Positions 63,170 through 64,000 of a DNA stretch of 64,000 nucleotides are shown in pieces. The notes under the pieces were generated by a model. It ran no database searches and had not been told where the DNA came from. It was given only the letters and a program-made list of their open reading frames with translations. Each line of letters opens with the position of its first letter. Positions within the stretch are counted from its first letter, which is position 1. The translations under genes were made by a program, and so were the position numbers. The stretch is from Sporomusaceae bacterium FL31. GTDB lineage: Bacteria; Bacillota; Negativicutes; DSM-1736; Dendrosporobacteraceae. The DNA is taken from positions 179,066 to 243,065 of the forward strand of contig BIFV01000008.1 in NCBI GenBank assembly GCA_003990955.1, written 5' to 3'.

Positions 63170-63408
63170 AAGGACCACTGCTTAGCCGACCTGGTCTTTG
63201 ACCCCACACCCGCCTGCTGGAAGTTTCGCTAATAGGAACTATCCCCTCACTACTTCTACTCTCGGGCAATAAAAATATGTACAAGATTCCCGGCAGGTCT
63301 TACCTCTAAGCCGCACCATGATCAGAGCCGCTTTTGGACTCCTTACGTGGATCGTTTCGCCTGCGACTGGCATCGACTTTCAACCACAGACCTAAGCAAT
63401 AGGTTCTT
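63170..63408 (-). ncRNA. Structured RNA, about 240 nt, type not identified
   Basis: The minus-strand transcript would begin at the first base of an end-closing stem. AAGAACC-u-AUUGCUUAG at the 5' end pairs with CUAAGCAGU-GGUCCUU at the 3' end (one bulge, one mismatch). Inside, CCUGC-GGAA pairs with UUCC-GCAGG, UCG/GCC arms form a small hairpin, and GGUC-AAA-GACC forms another. No coding frame fits. There is no terminator after it; the zinc-ribbon gene follows 30 bases later. A raiA-type RNA or 6S RNA are possible identities; I cannot decide between them. Confidence 0.65.
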
Positions 63409-63415
63409 AAAATAA

Positions 63416-63444
63416 ATTATAATTTTTATGACAATAAATTGCAA
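63416..63444 (-). promoter_or_regulatory. Strong promoter of the structured RNA
   Basis: On the minus strand, TTGCAA (-35) and perfect TATAAT (-10) are separated by exactly 17 bases. The predicted start at about 63408 coincides with the first base of the RNA's closing stem. Confidence 0.75.
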
Positions 63445-63466
63445 GGGAAAAATAAGGAAGCTGTGC

Positions 63467-64000
63467 TTAGTCATCAGGGAGAGAACTTTTTGATGCCTTG
63501 ACGAGATATTGGTAAGACAAGTATTGACTGATGAAGTTTGGGTTGGTGATTTCGGCTAATTTGTTAATAAACTTCGCATCACTTTCATTGGCAGGGATTG
63601 TCGTGAAATTTAAAATAATATCCTGAAAACCAGTTTCCTCTAAAATTTTGCTAATCTCATGTGATGTAAAGAAGCGCAAATGAGTACGATCCAGGATGCC
63701 TTCATCTTGGTAACTCCAGCACCCATTTATCATATCTCGAATCACACTAAAATGCATGACGTTGGGAATACTGGCAATCAATTTGCCATCAGCACGTAAG
63801 TGCTTACGGATTTTTTTCAATACTTTCCAGGGATCAGACATATGCTCTAATACATCGGCCATAATAATATAATCAAAAAACAGTTCCGGATAATCTAGCT
63901 CAAACTGTTCTACATCGCCGATGCTTACTTGTGCAAAAAGGCTGGCACTAACTGCTGACTTCTCATTAAGTTCGATTCCATATAGTTCTACATCTTTAAA
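63467..64000 (-). CDS. SAM-dependent methyltransferase, 5' end outside the window
   Basis: The frame is open from the window edge (64000) to the stop at 63467, so the N-terminus is missing. Class I methyltransferase signs are a Y-G-I-E-L-N-E acidic loop, D-Y-I-I-M-A-D-V-L-E-H, then a core helix and S-I-P-N-V. It resembles Methyltransf_23-type enzymes found in glycan or cell-surface loci. An internal ATG at 63862 is not the start. Substrate unknown. Confidence 0.75.
   Translation of the reverse strand, partial: FKDVELYGIELNEKSAVSASLFAQVSIGDVEQFELDYPELFFDYIIMADVLEHMSDPWKVLKKIRKHLRADGKLIASIPNVMHFSVIRDMINGCWSYQDEGILDRTHLRFFTSHEISKILEETGFQDIILNFTTIPANESDAKFINKLAEITNPNFISQYLSYQYLVKASKSSLPDD

Noticed and set aside
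63141..63466. Classical riboswitch (cobalamin, glycine, SAM, FMN, lysine, c-di-AMP) in the zinc-ribbon leader
   Set aside because: None of the core sequences I know for these classes is present.

Overview
This 64-kb window is a chromosomal segment of an anaerobic Firmicute. It probably comes from a member of the Negativicutes, near the spore-forming Sporomusaceae; this is inferred from gene content and not proven. Supporting signs are low-GC Firmicute gene order (uvrBA, a MinJ-like gene, ctpB, ftsEX, prfB, secA, hpf), AGGAGG-type ribosome binding sites with many TTG and GTG starts, strictly anaerobic redox enzymes (two [FeFe] hydrogenases, rubredoxin), twin-arginine-exported hydrogenases, and csaB/DUF5693 cell-envelope genes. 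Almost every gene lies on the minus strand. Plus-strand exceptions are a helical 179-aa protein (19778), accC (24157) and a 70-aa protein (57726). No rRNA, tRNA, CRISPR array or prophage was seen.

Layout. 1-6.7 kb: a C4-dicarboxylate block (LysR regulator, malic enzyme, DcuC-type carrier, M20 peptidase, exported alpha/beta hydrolase). 7-11.7 kb: a PHP phosphatase, rapZ, yvcK, whiA and polysaccharide deacetylase operon. 11.8-19.5 kb: single metabolic genes (glycerate kinase, HAD phosphatase, small membrane protein, alkyltransferase, FMN 2-hydroxyacid oxidase, malate dehydrogenase, MATE exporter). 19.8-25.6 kb: helical protein, rubredoxin, LemA/TPM pair, uvrC, accC. 25.7-32.1 kb: uvrA, uvrB and a MinJ-like PDZ membrane protein. 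32.2-33.1 kb: a REP-associated tyrosine transposase bracketed by perfect 27-bp inverted repeats. 33.2-39.5 kb: SGNH hydrolase, CtpB protease, EnvC-like murein hydrolase activator, FtsX/FtsE, M50 protease. 39.7-48.5 kb: split transketolase, two YitT paralogues, csaB, DUF5693, DUF2993, and prfB with its programmed +1 frameshift. 48.7-51.2 kb: secA. 51.4-57.4 kb: two [FeFe] hydrogenase modules. 57.7-63.1 kb: small protein, hpf, csp, a polar amino-acid ABC transporter with two binding proteins, zinc-ribbon protein. 63.2-63.4 kb: a structured RNA with a near-consensus promoter. 63.5 kb to the end: a truncated methyltransferase.

The most interesting region is 51.4-57.4 kb. One module pairs a Tat-exported [FeFe] hydrogenase (catalytic and small-subunit domains fused) with an iron-sulfur subunit and an NrfD/HybB-like membrane subunit. 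That is the partner set of E. coli hydrogenase-2, with an [FeFe] enzyme in place of the [NiFe] enzyme. The second module has a signal-less catalytic subunit, a separate small subunit carrying the Tat signal, and a b-type cytochrome. Together they suggest outward-facing H2 chemistry feeding the quinone pool.

Other notable signals are the ~240-nt structured RNA upstream of the zinc-ribbon gene, a dispersed family of palindromic repeats built from 9-nt units, a helically phased direct-repeat array upstream of a binding-protein gene, and sigma-H-like and forespore-like promoters. All functional calls come from reading motifs by eye; no database search was run.
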